Below are positions 27,759-35,975 of a stretch of DNA of 64,000 nt, piece by piece (positions within the stretch are counted from its first letter, which is position 1; the number at the start of each line of letters is the position of its first letter). The position numbers were made by a program, and so were the translations under genes. Under the pieces are notes generated by a model. It saw only the letters and a list, made by a program, of their open reading frames with translations. It did no database searches and was not told the origin of the DNA. The DNA is taken from assembly GCA_031553495.1 (NCBI GenBank), contig JAVBLN010000006.1:1-64000 (forward strand). The letters run 5' to 3'. This DNA is from Pinibacter sp031553495 (GTDB lineage Bacteria > Bacteroidota > Bacteroidia > Chitinophagales > Chitinophagaceae).

Positions 27759-29711
27759 CTACATCATCCCTTCCAACTCCACAATTTTCTCGAAAATATT
27801 TTCGTACTGAATGTTCAATTGGGCTATGTCCTCTTTCACTTTTTTATAATCGGCTTCTACCTGTGTGAATTTATTTTTATCAGAATAAGTATCAGGCAAT
27901 CCAAGCAGTTCTTCCAGTTTGGTTTGCTGCATTTTCAGTTTGTTGATCTTTTCCTCTAACTGCTGAAATTGCCTTTGTTGTTTCTGCAATTCCTTTTGTA
28001 ACTCTTTATTGATGGCGCTTTTAGAATTATTGCCAGAACTTGGTTTTGCAATTTCCGGTGCTGCCTGGGGTTCTTTTTTTTCTTCGGCAGGTGAAATGGC
28101 ATTCCGGCTTGCCATTCGTTCTTTCCATTCTACATACTCATCATAAGTGCCTTTAAATTCCCTGATCTTATGATCTTCTATTTCCCAAATTTTGTTGGCG
28201 GTTTTTTGAATAAAATACCTGTCATGGCTCACAAGAATCAGGCTGCCTTCATATTTGTTCAAGGCTTCAATTAAGAGGTCAACGGAGTGCATGTCCAGGT
28301 GATTGGTGGGCTCGTCCAGCATCAGGAAATTGGCTTTACTTACAATTGTTTTTGCAAGCGCCACTCTTGCTTTTTCGCCACCGCTCAACACCTTTATCTT
28401 TTTCTCAACCTCATCGCCACTGAAAAGAAAACAGCCTAATAACGAGCGAAGCTCCAGTTCTGTTTTCTGGCTGCCGCACAATTTCATTTCATCCAGGATG
28501 GTATTGTTCACATCCAGCGCTTCAAGTTGGTGTTGTGCGTAAAAACTTTCCTGCACGTTATATCCCCAAACGCGTTCGCCTTCACTAAATTTTTCGACAC
28601 CGGCTATAATCCTTAACAGCGTTGATTTTCCTTTACCATTTGCGCCAATCAATGCAATCTTATCGCCGCGTTCTATTTCGGCGGAAGCGTTTTCTATAAT
28701 CGTGTTGTCGCCAAATCTTTTGGTTACGCCTTTTAATGTTGCCAGTATTTTTCCGGGAGTTTTATCTACCTGGAAATTGATCCTGATATTGGGTCTTTCC
28801 AGTTCCACATCTTCAATGCGCTCAATTTTTTCAAGGCGTTTTATAGCGCTTTGCGCCTGCGCGGCTTTTGTGGCTTTGGATCTGAAGCGCTCTATAAAGC
28901 GCTCCTGCTGGCGAATATATTCCTGCTGGTTTTCATAAGCACGCTGCTGCAATTCTATGCGCAGCTCTTTTTCTTTCTCGTAAAACTCAAAGTTGCCCGT
29001 GTATTGATGAAGTTCCCGCTGGTATATTTCTACTATTTTGGTCACCATCCGGTTAAGGAAATACTTATCGTGACTCACAATTACCACAGAACCTTTATAA
29101 TGCTGCAGGTATTTTTCGAGCCATTCAATAGAAGGAAGATCAAGGTGGTTGGTCGGTTCATCAAGCAGCAATACATCAGGTTGTTGCAGAATCATTTTTG
29201 CCAGCAATACACGCATGCGCCAGCCGCCGCTGAATTCGCGGTATGGCCGTTGCAGATCCGCGTTGCTAAAGCCCAGCCCTTGCAGTACCTCTTCTGTTTT
29301 GTGATGAATATTGTATCCGCCAAGTGTTTCCATTTCATGAAGGCGGTCGGTGTATTCAATTAGTATTTTTTCATCGCCGGTTTTTTCAAGTTCCTTTCCA
29401 AGCGTTTCAATTTCTTTTTCAAGTTGTAAAACTCTTTCGAATGCGCCCAATGCTACTTTCAGAATACTGTCATTTGTATCAAAACTTAACAGATCCTGGT
29501 GGAGATATCCAAGCGTGGTATTACGGCTTTTTTCCACAGTGCCTTTTGATGGCTGGTATTCGCCCACCAGCACTTTTAAAAGGGTAGATTTACCGGTGCC
29601 GTTATAGCCTATAAGGCCAATGCGTTCATTAGGCTGAATGTGCCATGTCGCGTCTTCTACAATAGTTCTTGCGCCAAATTCGAATGTTAAGTTTTGTAAA
29701 CCGATCAACAT
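27759..29711 (-). CDS. ABC-F family ATP-binding protein
   Basis: This 650-residue cytoplasmic protein has two ABC ATPase domains and no membrane segments. Walker A motifs are GYNGTGKST (35-43) and GANGKGKST. Signature motifs are FSGGWRMRV and LSGGEKARVALAK, and Walker B ends are LLLDEPTNHLD and LMLDEPTNHLD. The interdomain linker is long and charged (YENQQEYIRQQERFIERFRS). The C-terminal 80 residues form a coiled coil (LQKELQKQQRQFQQLEEKIN) as in Uup-type members. ABC-F proteins act on ribosomes to relieve stalls, or in some lineages confer antibiotic resistance. I favour a housekeeping role of the Uup/YdiF type. Confidence 0.92.
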   Translation of the reverse strand: MLIGLQNLTFEFGARTIVEDATWHIQPNERIGLIGYNGTGKSTLLKVLVGEYQPSKGTVEKSRNTTLGYLHQDLLSFDTNDSILKVALGAFERVLQLEKEIETLGKELEKTGDEKILIEYTDRLHEMETLGGYNIHHKTEEVLQGLGFSNADLQRPYREFSGGWRMRVLLAKMILQQPDVLLLDEPTNHLDLPSIEWLEKYLQHYKGSVVIVSHDKYFLNRMVTKIVEIYQRELHQYTGNFEFYEKEKELRIELQQRAYENQQEYIRQQERFIERFRSKATKAAQAQSAIKRLEKIERIEDVELERPNIRINFQVDKTPGKILATLKGVTKRFGDNTIIENASAEIERGDKIALIGANGKGKSTLLRIIAGVEKFSEGERVWGYNVQESFYAQHQLEALDVNNTILDEMKLCGSQKTELELRSLLGCFLFSGDEVEKKIKVLSGGEKARVALAKTIVSKANFLMLDEPTNHLDMHSVDLLIEALNKYEGSLILVSHDRYFIQKTANKIWEIEDHKIREFKGTYDEYVEWKERMASRNAISPAEEKKEPQAAPEIAKPSSGNNSKSAINKELQKELQKQQRQFQQLEEKINKLKMQQTKLEELLGLPDTYSDKNKFTQVEADYKKVKEDIAQLNIQYENIFEKIVELEGMM

Positions 29712-29860
29712 AATTGCTATCCCATGCTCTTTACTTAATAATTACTGACTATCAATGAAAAGAGGCGATTTTGTTTATAAGTTTAAATTAAGCGCCAAAG
29801 CTGTTAAACCCTGGCACCGGAGCGCAAAAATAATTCATTCCTGAAAGTAAATGCTTTAGC

Positions 29861-29868
29861 TATCTTTG
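29861..29868 (+). promoter_or_regulatory. Candidate -7 element (TATCTTTG)
   Basis: An exact match to TAnnTTTG lies about 130 bp before the DUF3347 lipoprotein gene, in the divergent region shared with the ABC-F gene. No clear -33 element is seen. The rest of 29712-29997 holds nothing else I can support. Confidence 0.4.
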
Positions 29869-29997
29869 AAAATTAATTAATAGCCTCGTTGCGTTATAAT
29901 AATGCGAGCTGTTTGGGGAATTTTCTGGTCATATTTTTATGAAACGCTAATTTTTTAATACTATTAAATCGAGTTTAACCACATTAAAAAAGTAATT

Positions 29998-30594
29998 ATG
30001 AAAAAGTATGTTAGAATAGTGTTGGCTTTGTCTTGTTTTTTTGCAATAGCCTGTGGGGGCAATAATAACAATAAAAACGATGAAAAAAAGAATGAACCAA
30101 CCTCGCCTATTGTGAGTAAGAATCCTGAAGAATTCAACCAGTCTTTTGAGCAATTGTTGAGCAATTATTATACATTGAAAGATGCATTGGTGGCCACAGA
30201 TTCAGTAAAAGCTAACGCCGCCGCCACCGAACTTGCCGAAAAAGCTGATAAGTTGAATATCGCAGCGTTGAAAGATACCACCGGAGCTATTCAATCAACT
30301 GCAAAGTCGTACACAGGCACAATTGCAGGCTCATCTCGCGGATTAGTGGGCGAAAAAGAAATGGAAGCTAAAAGAAAAGAGTTTCAAATGATTTCCGATG
30401 CTATGTATGACCTTGTAAGAACCGTTCATTTCGACAAACAAAAAATTTACCAGCAGTTTTGTCCGATGGCTTTTGATAATGCAGGCGCGGCTTGGCTGAG
30501 CAAGGATGAAGAAATTAAAAATCCTTATTTTGGAAGTAAAATGCTCACTTGCGGAGAAGTGAAAGAGGTGCTTGATTTTGGGAAAGCGCAGTAA
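29998..30594 (+). CDS. DUF3347 lipoprotein
   Basis: This 198-residue lipoprotein has signal peptide MKKYVRIVLALSCFFAIAC, with the lipidated Cys at about 19 and an Asn/Lys-rich tether. The DUF3347 domain spans the rest. It has a helical first part (FNQSFEQLLSNYYTLKDALV) and the diagnostic end CPMAFDNAGAAWLSKDEEIK followed by NPYFGSKMLTCGEV. Family knowledge: DUF3347 domains occur in periplasmic adaptor proteins of metal efflux systems, and the CPM...C residues suggest copper binding. This copy stands alone, without an efflux pump beside it. A metal-handling role is inference. Confidence 0.85.
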   Translation: MKKYVRIVLALSCFFAIACGGNNNNKNDEKKNEPTSPIVSKNPEEFNQSFEQLLSNYYTLKDALVATDSVKANAAATELAEKADKLNIAALKDTTGAIQSTAKSYTGTIAGSSRGLVGEKEMEAKRKEFQMISDAMYDLVRTVHFDKQKIYQQFCPMAFDNAGAAWLSKDEEIKNPYFGSKMLTCGEVKEVLDFGKAQ

Positions 30595-30597
30595 TAG

Positions 30598-30636
30598 TTG
30601 AAAGTTGAAAATTGAAGTTGAAAGTTGAAAGTGGTT
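30598..30636. repeat. Heptamer tract (GTTGAAA type)
   Basis: Near-perfect copies of GTTGAAA / ATTGAAG in a 7-bp period begin right after the DUF3347 stop codon. Confidence 0.6.
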
Positions 30637-30699
30637 ATTTAATTGAGAGTTGAGAATAATTACATACACTTTTCACTCAAAACTCATAACTTTTTTGTA

Positions 30700-30940
30700 G
30701 CCGGCGGCATTGCTACTATTAAGCATCGTTGTGTCACTCACTTGTACGGTAGGAATGCTATTGGGCGAGTTGGCAGTAAGCAGTAGAGAGTTCAGAAATC
30801 AGTATACACAGGTATCCTACACCTTTAAGGTGTAGGATACCTAACTTACAAGCCTGAAATATTTTAGCCGATGAAAAGAATTACTACCGATGAAGTGATT
30901 GCGACGCAACGATGATGCTATGAAAAACCGAAGCCGGTAT
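30700..30940. repeat. Composite element: A repeat (+), perfect hairpin, B repeat (-)
   Basis: The left end is an A copy (30700-30768, GTGTCAC core). The middle holds a hairpin at 30811-30841 with a 15-bp perfect stem (GGTATCCTACACCTT) and a single-base loop. The right end is a B copy on the minus strand (30866-30940, GATTGCGACGCAACGATG, ending GAAGCCGGTAT). The outer tips both read (A/G)CCGGC inward. The right end stops 6 bp from the stop codon of the small lipoprotein gene, so the element sits at the 3' ends of two convergent genes. Confidence 0.8.
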
Positions 30941-30945
30941 CACAA

Positions 30946-31071
30946 TTACCTATAACCAACCATTCCCATAGATACTTTACATCCGCCTCTGTAATTTTTT
31001 GGAGCGGCACAGGAACTAAATAAAATAGTTGCAACAAAAGCGAATACAATAAATAAAAGCGTAGTTTTCAT
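30946..31071 (-). CDS. 41-residue putative lipoprotein
   Basis: This short frame reads MKTTLLFIVFAFVATILFSS, then Cys 21, then AAPKNYRGGCKVSMGMVGYR. It has a clean lipoprotein signal (lipobox LFSSC) and a short mature peptide of about 21 residues with one further Cys, rich in Gly, Met and basic residues. The whole frame is open from ATG to TAA, with codon use like its neighbours. Tiny lipoproteins with a C-terminal G-M-V-G-Y-type ending are, in my experience, frequent in Bacteroidota. I know of no function. Confidence 0.65.
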   Translation of the reverse strand: MKTTLLFIVFAFVATILFSSCAAPKNYRGGCKVSMGMVGYR

Positions 31072-31192
31072 TTATATTTTTTTATGAAAAGAATTATGAG
31101 TTGCCACTACCAGGCATTTTTGAGTGTGAATATTCAAAGGAAGACGGTGGTATTGGTCAATTCCAAAGGAAGATATTAAAAATCGTCTCAAA

Positions 31193-31220
31193 GTTGCATC
31201 ATAAAATTTAATTATGCAAC
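31193..31220. promoter_or_regulatory. Inverted repeat in the mpl leader
   Basis: GTTGCAT and ATGCAAC are separated by 14 bp and end 18 bp before the mpl start codon. This is a possible operator. The evidence is symmetry only. Confidence 0.25.
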
Positions 31221-31238
31221 AACCAACAACCAAAAAAA

Positions 31239-32591
31239 ATGAAAGTTCACTTTATAGCTATTGGAGGCAGTGTAATGCACCAGCTTGCCATAGCACTGAA
31301 AAGAAAAGGGTATATTGTAACAGGTAGTGATGATGAAATATTTGAACCGGCAAAGTCCAATTTGCAGAATGAAGGCTTGCTGCCGGAAAACGAAGGCTGG
31401 TACCCGGATAAGATCACTTCAGATATTGATGCGGTCATATTGGGAATGCATGCAAGAGATGATAATCCGGAATTGCAAAAAGCCCGTTCGCTCAATTTGA
31501 AAATTCATTCTTTTCCTGAGTATATTTTTGAGGAAAGTAAAAATAAAACACGCTTTGTAGTAGGCGGCAGTCATGGGAAAACGACCACTACAGCCATGAT
31601 CATGCATGTGCTAAAAAACGCAGGTAAAGAATTTGATTATCTTGTGGGGGCAAGGCTTGAAGGATTTGATCAATCAGTTGATATTACCGATGCGCCACTT
31701 ATCGTTTGCGAAGGTGACGAATATCCCGCAAGCGCCATTGAAAAACGTCCGAAATTTCATTTCCTGTTTCCGCATATTGCAATTATTACTGGCATTGCCT
31801 GGGATCATATCAATGTGTTTCCAACGTTTGATTTTTACCTCGAACAATTCAAAATATTTATTGATAAAATAGCACCCGGCGGTGTATTAATTTATAATGA
31901 AACCGATGAAGTGCTGAAACAGCTTGTAGAGCAGCATCCTTCAAATGTTCGTAGAATATCTTATGGCATTCCGTTGCACAACATAAAGAATGGCCATACC
32001 GTAATTGAAATTGAAGGCAATAGTGTGGAACTGAGTGTATTCGGTAATCATAACCTGCTTAATCTTCATGCTGCCTGTTATGCATGTAAGGAAGCCGACA
32101 TAAGCACAATGGATTTTTTAAATGCTATACAAACATTCACAGGCGCGTCGAAAAGATTGGAGCTGCTGGCAAAAAACGATACAACAAATGTGTACCGCGA
32201 TTTCGCGCATGCCCCATCAAAAGCTAAAGCCACTATTGAAGCGGTAAAGCAGCAGTTTCCTGAAAGAACGCTGATCGCGGTGTTTGAACTGCATACATTC
32301 AGCAGCCTGAATGAAAAATTCATGACCGAATATAAAGGTGCAATGGAAATGGCCGATGAGGCAGTAGTGTTTTACAGCAATCATGCCTTGGAATTGAAAA
32401 GATTGCCCGCACTGGATAAATCGGTAATTGAAAAAGGCTTTGATAAGAAGGGATTGATCGTGATAAATGATAAAAATGAATTGGAAAAGTGGCTTCAAAA
32501 GCAGGACTATACCAATTCAAATTTGTTATTAATGAGCTCGGGCAATTATGATGGGCTGGATATGCTTACATTTGCGCAGTCAGTAGTGTAA
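31239..32591 (+). CDS. mpl: UDP-N-acetylmuramate:L-alanyl-gamma-D-glutamyl-meso-diaminopimelate ligase
   Basis: This 450-residue Mur-ligase family enzyme recycles cell-wall peptide by joining the released tripeptide to UDP-MurNAc. The N-terminal Rossmann-like domain starts MKVHFIAIGGSVMHQLAIAL; the GGS-M pattern and DDEIFEP fit Mpl rather than MurC. The ATP-binding P-loop is GGSHGKTTTTAM near residue 110. The central motif CEGDEYPASAIEKRPKF is characteristic of Mpl, and the C-terminal domain has DFAHAPSKAKATIEAVKQ. Length matches the family. MurC is the nearest alternative but less likely. Confidence 0.88.
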   Translation: MKVHFIAIGGSVMHQLAIALKRKGYIVTGSDDEIFEPAKSNLQNEGLLPENEGWYPDKITSDIDAVILGMHARDDNPELQKARSLNLKIHSFPEYIFEESKNKTRFVVGGSHGKTTTTAMIMHVLKNAGKEFDYLVGARLEGFDQSVDITDAPLIVCEGDEYPASAIEKRPKFHFLFPHIAIITGIAWDHINVFPTFDFYLEQFKIFIDKIAPGGVLIYNETDEVLKQLVEQHPSNVRRISYGIPLHNIKNGHTVIEIEGNSVELSVFGNHNLLNLHAACYACKEADISTMDFLNAIQTFTGASKRLELLAKNDTTNVYRDFAHAPSKAKATIEAVKQQFPERTLIAVFELHTFSSLNEKFMTEYKGAMEMADEAVVFYSNHALELKRLPALDKSVIEKGFDKKGLIVINDKNELEKWLQKQDYTNSNLLLMSSGNYDGLDMLTFAQSVV

Positions 32592-32641
32592 TACATTATA
32601 CCCTGAATCACTTATTAATTTAAAATCCTAATAATTTTTCG

Positions 32642-33412
32642 ATGTTAGTTCTGAAACGTCCGCTTTCCTTTATAGACCTTGAAACTACGGGCATTAACCT
32701 GAGTACCGATCGTATTGTAGAAATTGCTATTGTAAAAATGCTTCCGGATGGTACCAAAAATATTAAACGGAAACTGATAAATCCGGGAATACCCATACCT
32801 CCGGTTACAACAGCAGTACACGGTATAACAGACGAAATGGTAAAAGACGCGCCACTGTTCAAGCAGGTGGCAAATGAAATAAAACAATTTCTGGATAATA
32901 CCGATCTGGCTGGCTACAATTCCAACCGCTTTGATATCCCCTTGTTGATGGAAGAATTTTTGCGGGCGGGTTTGGAACTGGATATGAAAAACCGCAAATT
33001 GGTTGATGTTCAGAAGGTTTTCCATCTCATGGAACAGCGTACACTAAGTGCAGCATATAAGTTTTATTGTGAAAAAGAATTAACCGATGCACACAGCGCG
33101 GAAGCTGATGCCTCGGCTACATGCGAAATTCTGATGGCCCAGGTACAGCGTTATCCCGCACTTGGCAATACTATAGACGATATTCTTAAATTTACCGGCG
33201 ACGATATGATTGTGGATTTTGCACGCAGATTTGTATTGGATAGCAAAGGTGTTGAGATTTTCAATTTTGGAAAATATAAGGGCAGATCTGTGGCAGAAGT
33301 ACTGAAGACGGAACCACAATATTACGACTGGATGATGAAAGGCGACTTCCCTTTACATACCAAACAAAAACTCACTGAAATATTGAATCGCACTCTGTTA
33401 AAGAAGGGATAA
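32642..33412 (+). CDS. DEDDh 3'-5' exonuclease (DNA polymerase III epsilon-like)
   Basis: This 256-residue exonuclease has Exo I FIDLETTGINLSTDRIVEIA (Asp and Glu), Exo II GYNSNRFDIPLL (Asp) and Exo III DAHSAEADASAT (His and Asp). The C-terminal 50 residues (FNFGKYKGRSVAEVLKTEPQ) resemble the small tail domain seen after exonuclease X-type nucleases. It probably acts in DNA repair or proofreading-like trimming rather than as the replicative epsilon subunit, because such solo exonucleases are common in Bacteroidota. It lies 50 bp after mpl and may share its transcript. Confidence 0.88.
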   Translation: MLVLKRPLSFIDLETTGINLSTDRIVEIAIVKMLPDGTKNIKRKLINPGIPIPPVTTAVHGITDEMVKDAPLFKQVANEIKQFLDNTDLAGYNSNRFDIPLLMEEFLRAGLELDMKNRKLVDVQKVFHLMEQRTLSAAYKFYCEKELTDAHSAEADASATCEILMAQVQRYPALGNTIDDILKFTGDDMIVDFARRFVLDSKGVEIFNFGKYKGRSVAEVLKTEPQYYDWMMKGDFPLHTKQKLTEILNRTLLKKG

Positions 33413-33460
33413 AATGCACATATGTGCGAAAATTGGGAAATCGTTAGCAGCTAAAAGTTT

Positions 33461-33468
33461 TACATTTG
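33461..33468 (+). promoter_or_regulatory. Candidate -7 element (TACATTTG)
   Basis: An exact TAnnTTTG match lies 17 bp before the TTG start of the glycosyltransferase gene. No -33 at the usual distance is apparent. Confidence 0.4.
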
Positions 33469-33484
33469 TTATAATATATTTTTT

Positions 33485-34282
33485 TTGAATTTGGAAAAAA
33501 TTGTAATTATACCTACTTACAACGAGAGAGAAAATATCTCCAATATTATACATGCGGTAATTGGCTTACAGGAGGATTTTCATGTTCTGGTTATTGATGA
33601 CGGATCACCCGACGGCACAGCGGAAATTGTGAAAGGATTACAACCAAAATTTTCCGGACAGCTTTTCCTGGAAGAAAGAAAAGGAAAGTTAGGTTTGGGA
33701 ACCGCCTATATTCACGGATTTAAATGGGCATTAAACAGAAATTACCAGTACATTTTTGAAATGGATGCCGATTTTTCGCATAATCCAAAAGATCTGATAC
33801 GGCTGTATGATGCCTGCAAATTTTATGGCGCCGATGTAGCTGTTGGTTCTCGTTATGTAAAAGGCGGTGGTAATGTAAACTGGCCCTGGGACCGTATTTT
33901 GCTTTCAAAAGGCGGTTCTTTGTATACACGGCTTATCACCTGGATTCCGGTAAAAGACTCCACCGCCGGGTTTGTATGTTACAAAAATGAAGTGTTGAAA
34001 TCAATCAATCTCGATAAAATTTTGTTTGTAGGGTATGCTTTCCAGATAGAAATGAAGTATGCGGCATGGAAGCTTGGTTTTAAAATTAAGGAAGTCCCGA
34101 TTATTTTCCAGGACAGAAAATATGGATCTTCAAAAATGAACAAGGGCATTGTGAAAGAGGGGATTCTGGGAGTATTGAATTTGCGCTGGCAGAGCCTCTT
34201 TAAAAATTATAGTAACAGGGTTAAAAATAAGGATGAAGAATCCGCTTCTTTTCAAAAAGAAATTTTAGCTAAAACAAAATAA
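33485..34282 (+). CDS. Dolichyl-phosphate-mannose-synthase-like glycosyltransferase (GT2)
   Basis: This 265-residue GT-A fold enzyme has IIPTYNERENISNIIHAV, VIDDGSPDGTAEIVK and MDADFSHNPKDLIRLY (the catalytic D-x-D region). Conserved downstream motifs are VGSRYVKGGGNVNWPWDR and DSTAGFVCYKNEVL. It lacks membrane segments, like the single-domain DPM1 type. Family knowledge: it transfers a sugar, often mannose, to a polyprenyl phosphate carrier for later use in glycan or protein glycosylation. The start codon is TTG, chosen because it gives the conserved N-terminus (MNLEKIVIIPTYNE). Confidence 0.9.
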   Translation: MNLEKIVIIPTYNERENISNIIHAVIGLQEDFHVLVIDDGSPDGTAEIVKGLQPKFSGQLFLEERKGKLGLGTAYIHGFKWALNRNYQYIFEMDADFSHNPKDLIRLYDACKFYGADVAVGSRYVKGGGNVNWPWDRILLSKGGSLYTRLITWIPVKDSTAGFVCYKNEVLKSINLDKILFVGYAFQIEMKYAAWKLGFKIKEVPIIFQDRKYGSSKMNKGIVKEGILGVLNLRWQSLFKNYSNRVKNKDEESASFQKEILAKTK

Positions 34283-34355
34283 TTCTTCCTCGCAGAACAG
34301 CTACCGGTTTGGGTACAATAATTCAAGCAGGTTATAATATAATCTATTTTTTGGG

Positions 34356-34500
34356 ACCGGCGGTAGTGCTACTATTAAGCATCGTTGTGTCACTCACTTG
34401 TACGGTAGGAATGCTATTGGGCGAGTGGGCAGTTGGCAGTAGAGAAGTCAGAAATCGGCGTGTGCAGATGTCCTACACCTTAAGGTGTAGGACATCTGCA
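34356..34500 (+). repeat. A repeat followed by a 38-bp perfect palindrome
   Basis: The A copy (34356-34430, GTGTCAC core) is followed by a CAGTAGAGAAGTCAGAAATC heptamer-like spacer. At 34463-34500 lies a perfect 38-bp palindrome whose half begins TGCAGATGTCCTACACCT. The text after it (ACAAGCCTGAATAT) matches the start of the B half in the 30700 element. The B end itself is not recognisable, so this looks like a decayed composite. Confidence 0.75.
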
Positions 34501-34818
34501 TACGACAAGCCTGAATATCCGCGGCAGATTAAAAAATCCGCTATGATCTGTTATTCGATATGCGCAGGGCTAACATGTCGAATAGCTGTATTAAACAAGA
34601 ATGTTCGGGAGTTGCCGTTGTTGTGTGTGTAGGGTGACTACCCTGCGAAGGTACGCCAACAACCAATGAGAATCCTATTGTTGTAATAAAAGAAAAAAGC
34701 AATCTGCCGGTAAGGCACAAACTTGGCTATCAGAAATCAGTAGCCCTCCTCCGCATTTAACCTTATTGTTAATAATTAATTATTTAATTACAATCATTTT
34801 CTCATCTTTGCACACTTT
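34501..34818. other. Intergenic stretch without a gene
   Basis: An imperfect inverted repeat is present at about 34552-34590 (TATTCGATATG against CATGTCGAATA). Just before the EamA gene, CATCTTTG (34803-34810) differs by one base from the TAnnTTTG -7 consensus and may be its promoter. I see nothing else. Confidence 0.3.
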
Positions 34819-35706
34819 ATGAAAGGCGCCTTTATCAAATTACACATAGCAATTTTTCTAGCAGGCATTACCGGTATTCTGGGCAAATTGATTTCGTTAA
34901 ATGAATCATTGCTGGTGTGGTATCGCATGCTGATTACTGCTGTTACATTGTGGGTGTTATATTTATTGCAGAAAAAAGTGGAGAAGCTTTCTTTGAGGGA
35001 TATTATGCAAATGGTAGGAGTGGGGGCTGTTACGGCATCGCACTGGGTGGCTTTTTATGGCAGTATTAAGTATGCAAATGTATCTGTGTCGCTGGTTTGC
35101 CTTTCGCTTATGGGCTTTTTTTCCTCACTGCTGGAGCCCTGGCTGCTTCGCAGGAAAGTAGCAATTTCTGAGGTATTGCTTGGGCTAATATCCGTAGGGG
35201 GCATTATGCTGATTTTTCATTTCGATACTCAATATAAAGTTGGTATTATTTTCGGGATTGTTTCAGCGTTTTTGGCAGCATTGTTTACAGTGCTTAATAA
35301 GAAGCTGTTAAACAGGCACGAGCCCCGAACTGTTATGCTATATGAGTTGAGTGGAGGCTTTGTAGTGTTAAGCTGTATAATGCCGTTTTATCTGTCGGTA
35401 TCCGGAATTAGTTTTTCATTGCCGGAGGGTGCAGACTGGCTTTGGTTACTCATACTTAGCTGGTTGTGTACAGTATTGGCTTTTTATATATCTTTAGATG
35501 CCCTAAAACATATATCACCTTTTACGGTTAACCTTACTTATAACCTGGAACCTGTCTATGGAATTATTTTAGCTTTTATCCTGTTCCATGAAAATAAATA
35601 CCTGAGTAACGGTTTTTATATTGGAGTGTTCCTTATTTTCCTCGCAGTACTATTGCAAATGCTGCGTGAGAAAAGAAAAGCTCATTCGCTTCAAAGCAAT
35701 GTATAG
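34819..35706 (+). CDS. EamA-family (DMT superfamily) permease
   Basis: This 295-residue inner-membrane protein has ten predicted helices arranged as two EamA repeats, at about 1-140 and 145-290. Typical words are LVWYRMLITAVTLWVLYLLQ, VGAVTASHWVAFYGSIKYAN, NLTYNLEPVYGIILAFILFH and FLIFLAVLLQMLREK. These permeases export or exchange metabolites such as amino acids or nucleobases. The substrate cannot be read from the sequence. It is monocistronic. Confidence 0.88.
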   Translation: MKGAFIKLHIAIFLAGITGILGKLISLNESLLVWYRMLITAVTLWVLYLLQKKVEKLSLRDIMQMVGVGAVTASHWVAFYGSIKYANVSVSLVCLSLMGFFSSLLEPWLLRRKVAISEVLLGLISVGGIMLIFHFDTQYKVGIIFGIVSAFLAALFTVLNKKLLNRHEPRTVMLYELSGGFVVLSCIMPFYLSVSGISFSLPEGADWLWLLILSWLCTVLAFYISLDALKHISPFTVNLTYNLEPVYGIILAFILFHENKYLSNGFYIGVFLIFLAVLLQMLREKRKAHSLQSNV

Positions 35707-35975
35707 CCCGCACTTCAATTACGTTTGCAGTTGTTTTATTTAAGCAATGGAATAATTTTTTCGTTTATTATATAACGTTAGGCTTGTTGTTTTTTTTATT
35801 TTAGTTTAAAACGTATTTTTTAAAGAAAGTTCAGTAAAGTTTTTAAAAGCAACGTTTTGTTTGCAATTTGATACGTTGTTTTTTTAGTTCTTTGCAACCG
35901 TTTTTCCTGATCATAATATTCGGTTGCCTTGCTGTTGAAAATGTAGATTTTGTATTCTTTAATTAAAATTGGGTA

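Noticed and set aside
34309..34632. 107-codon open frame after the glycosyltransferase gene
   Set aside because: It runs through an A repeat and its palindrome. The protein is a translation of repeat DNA.
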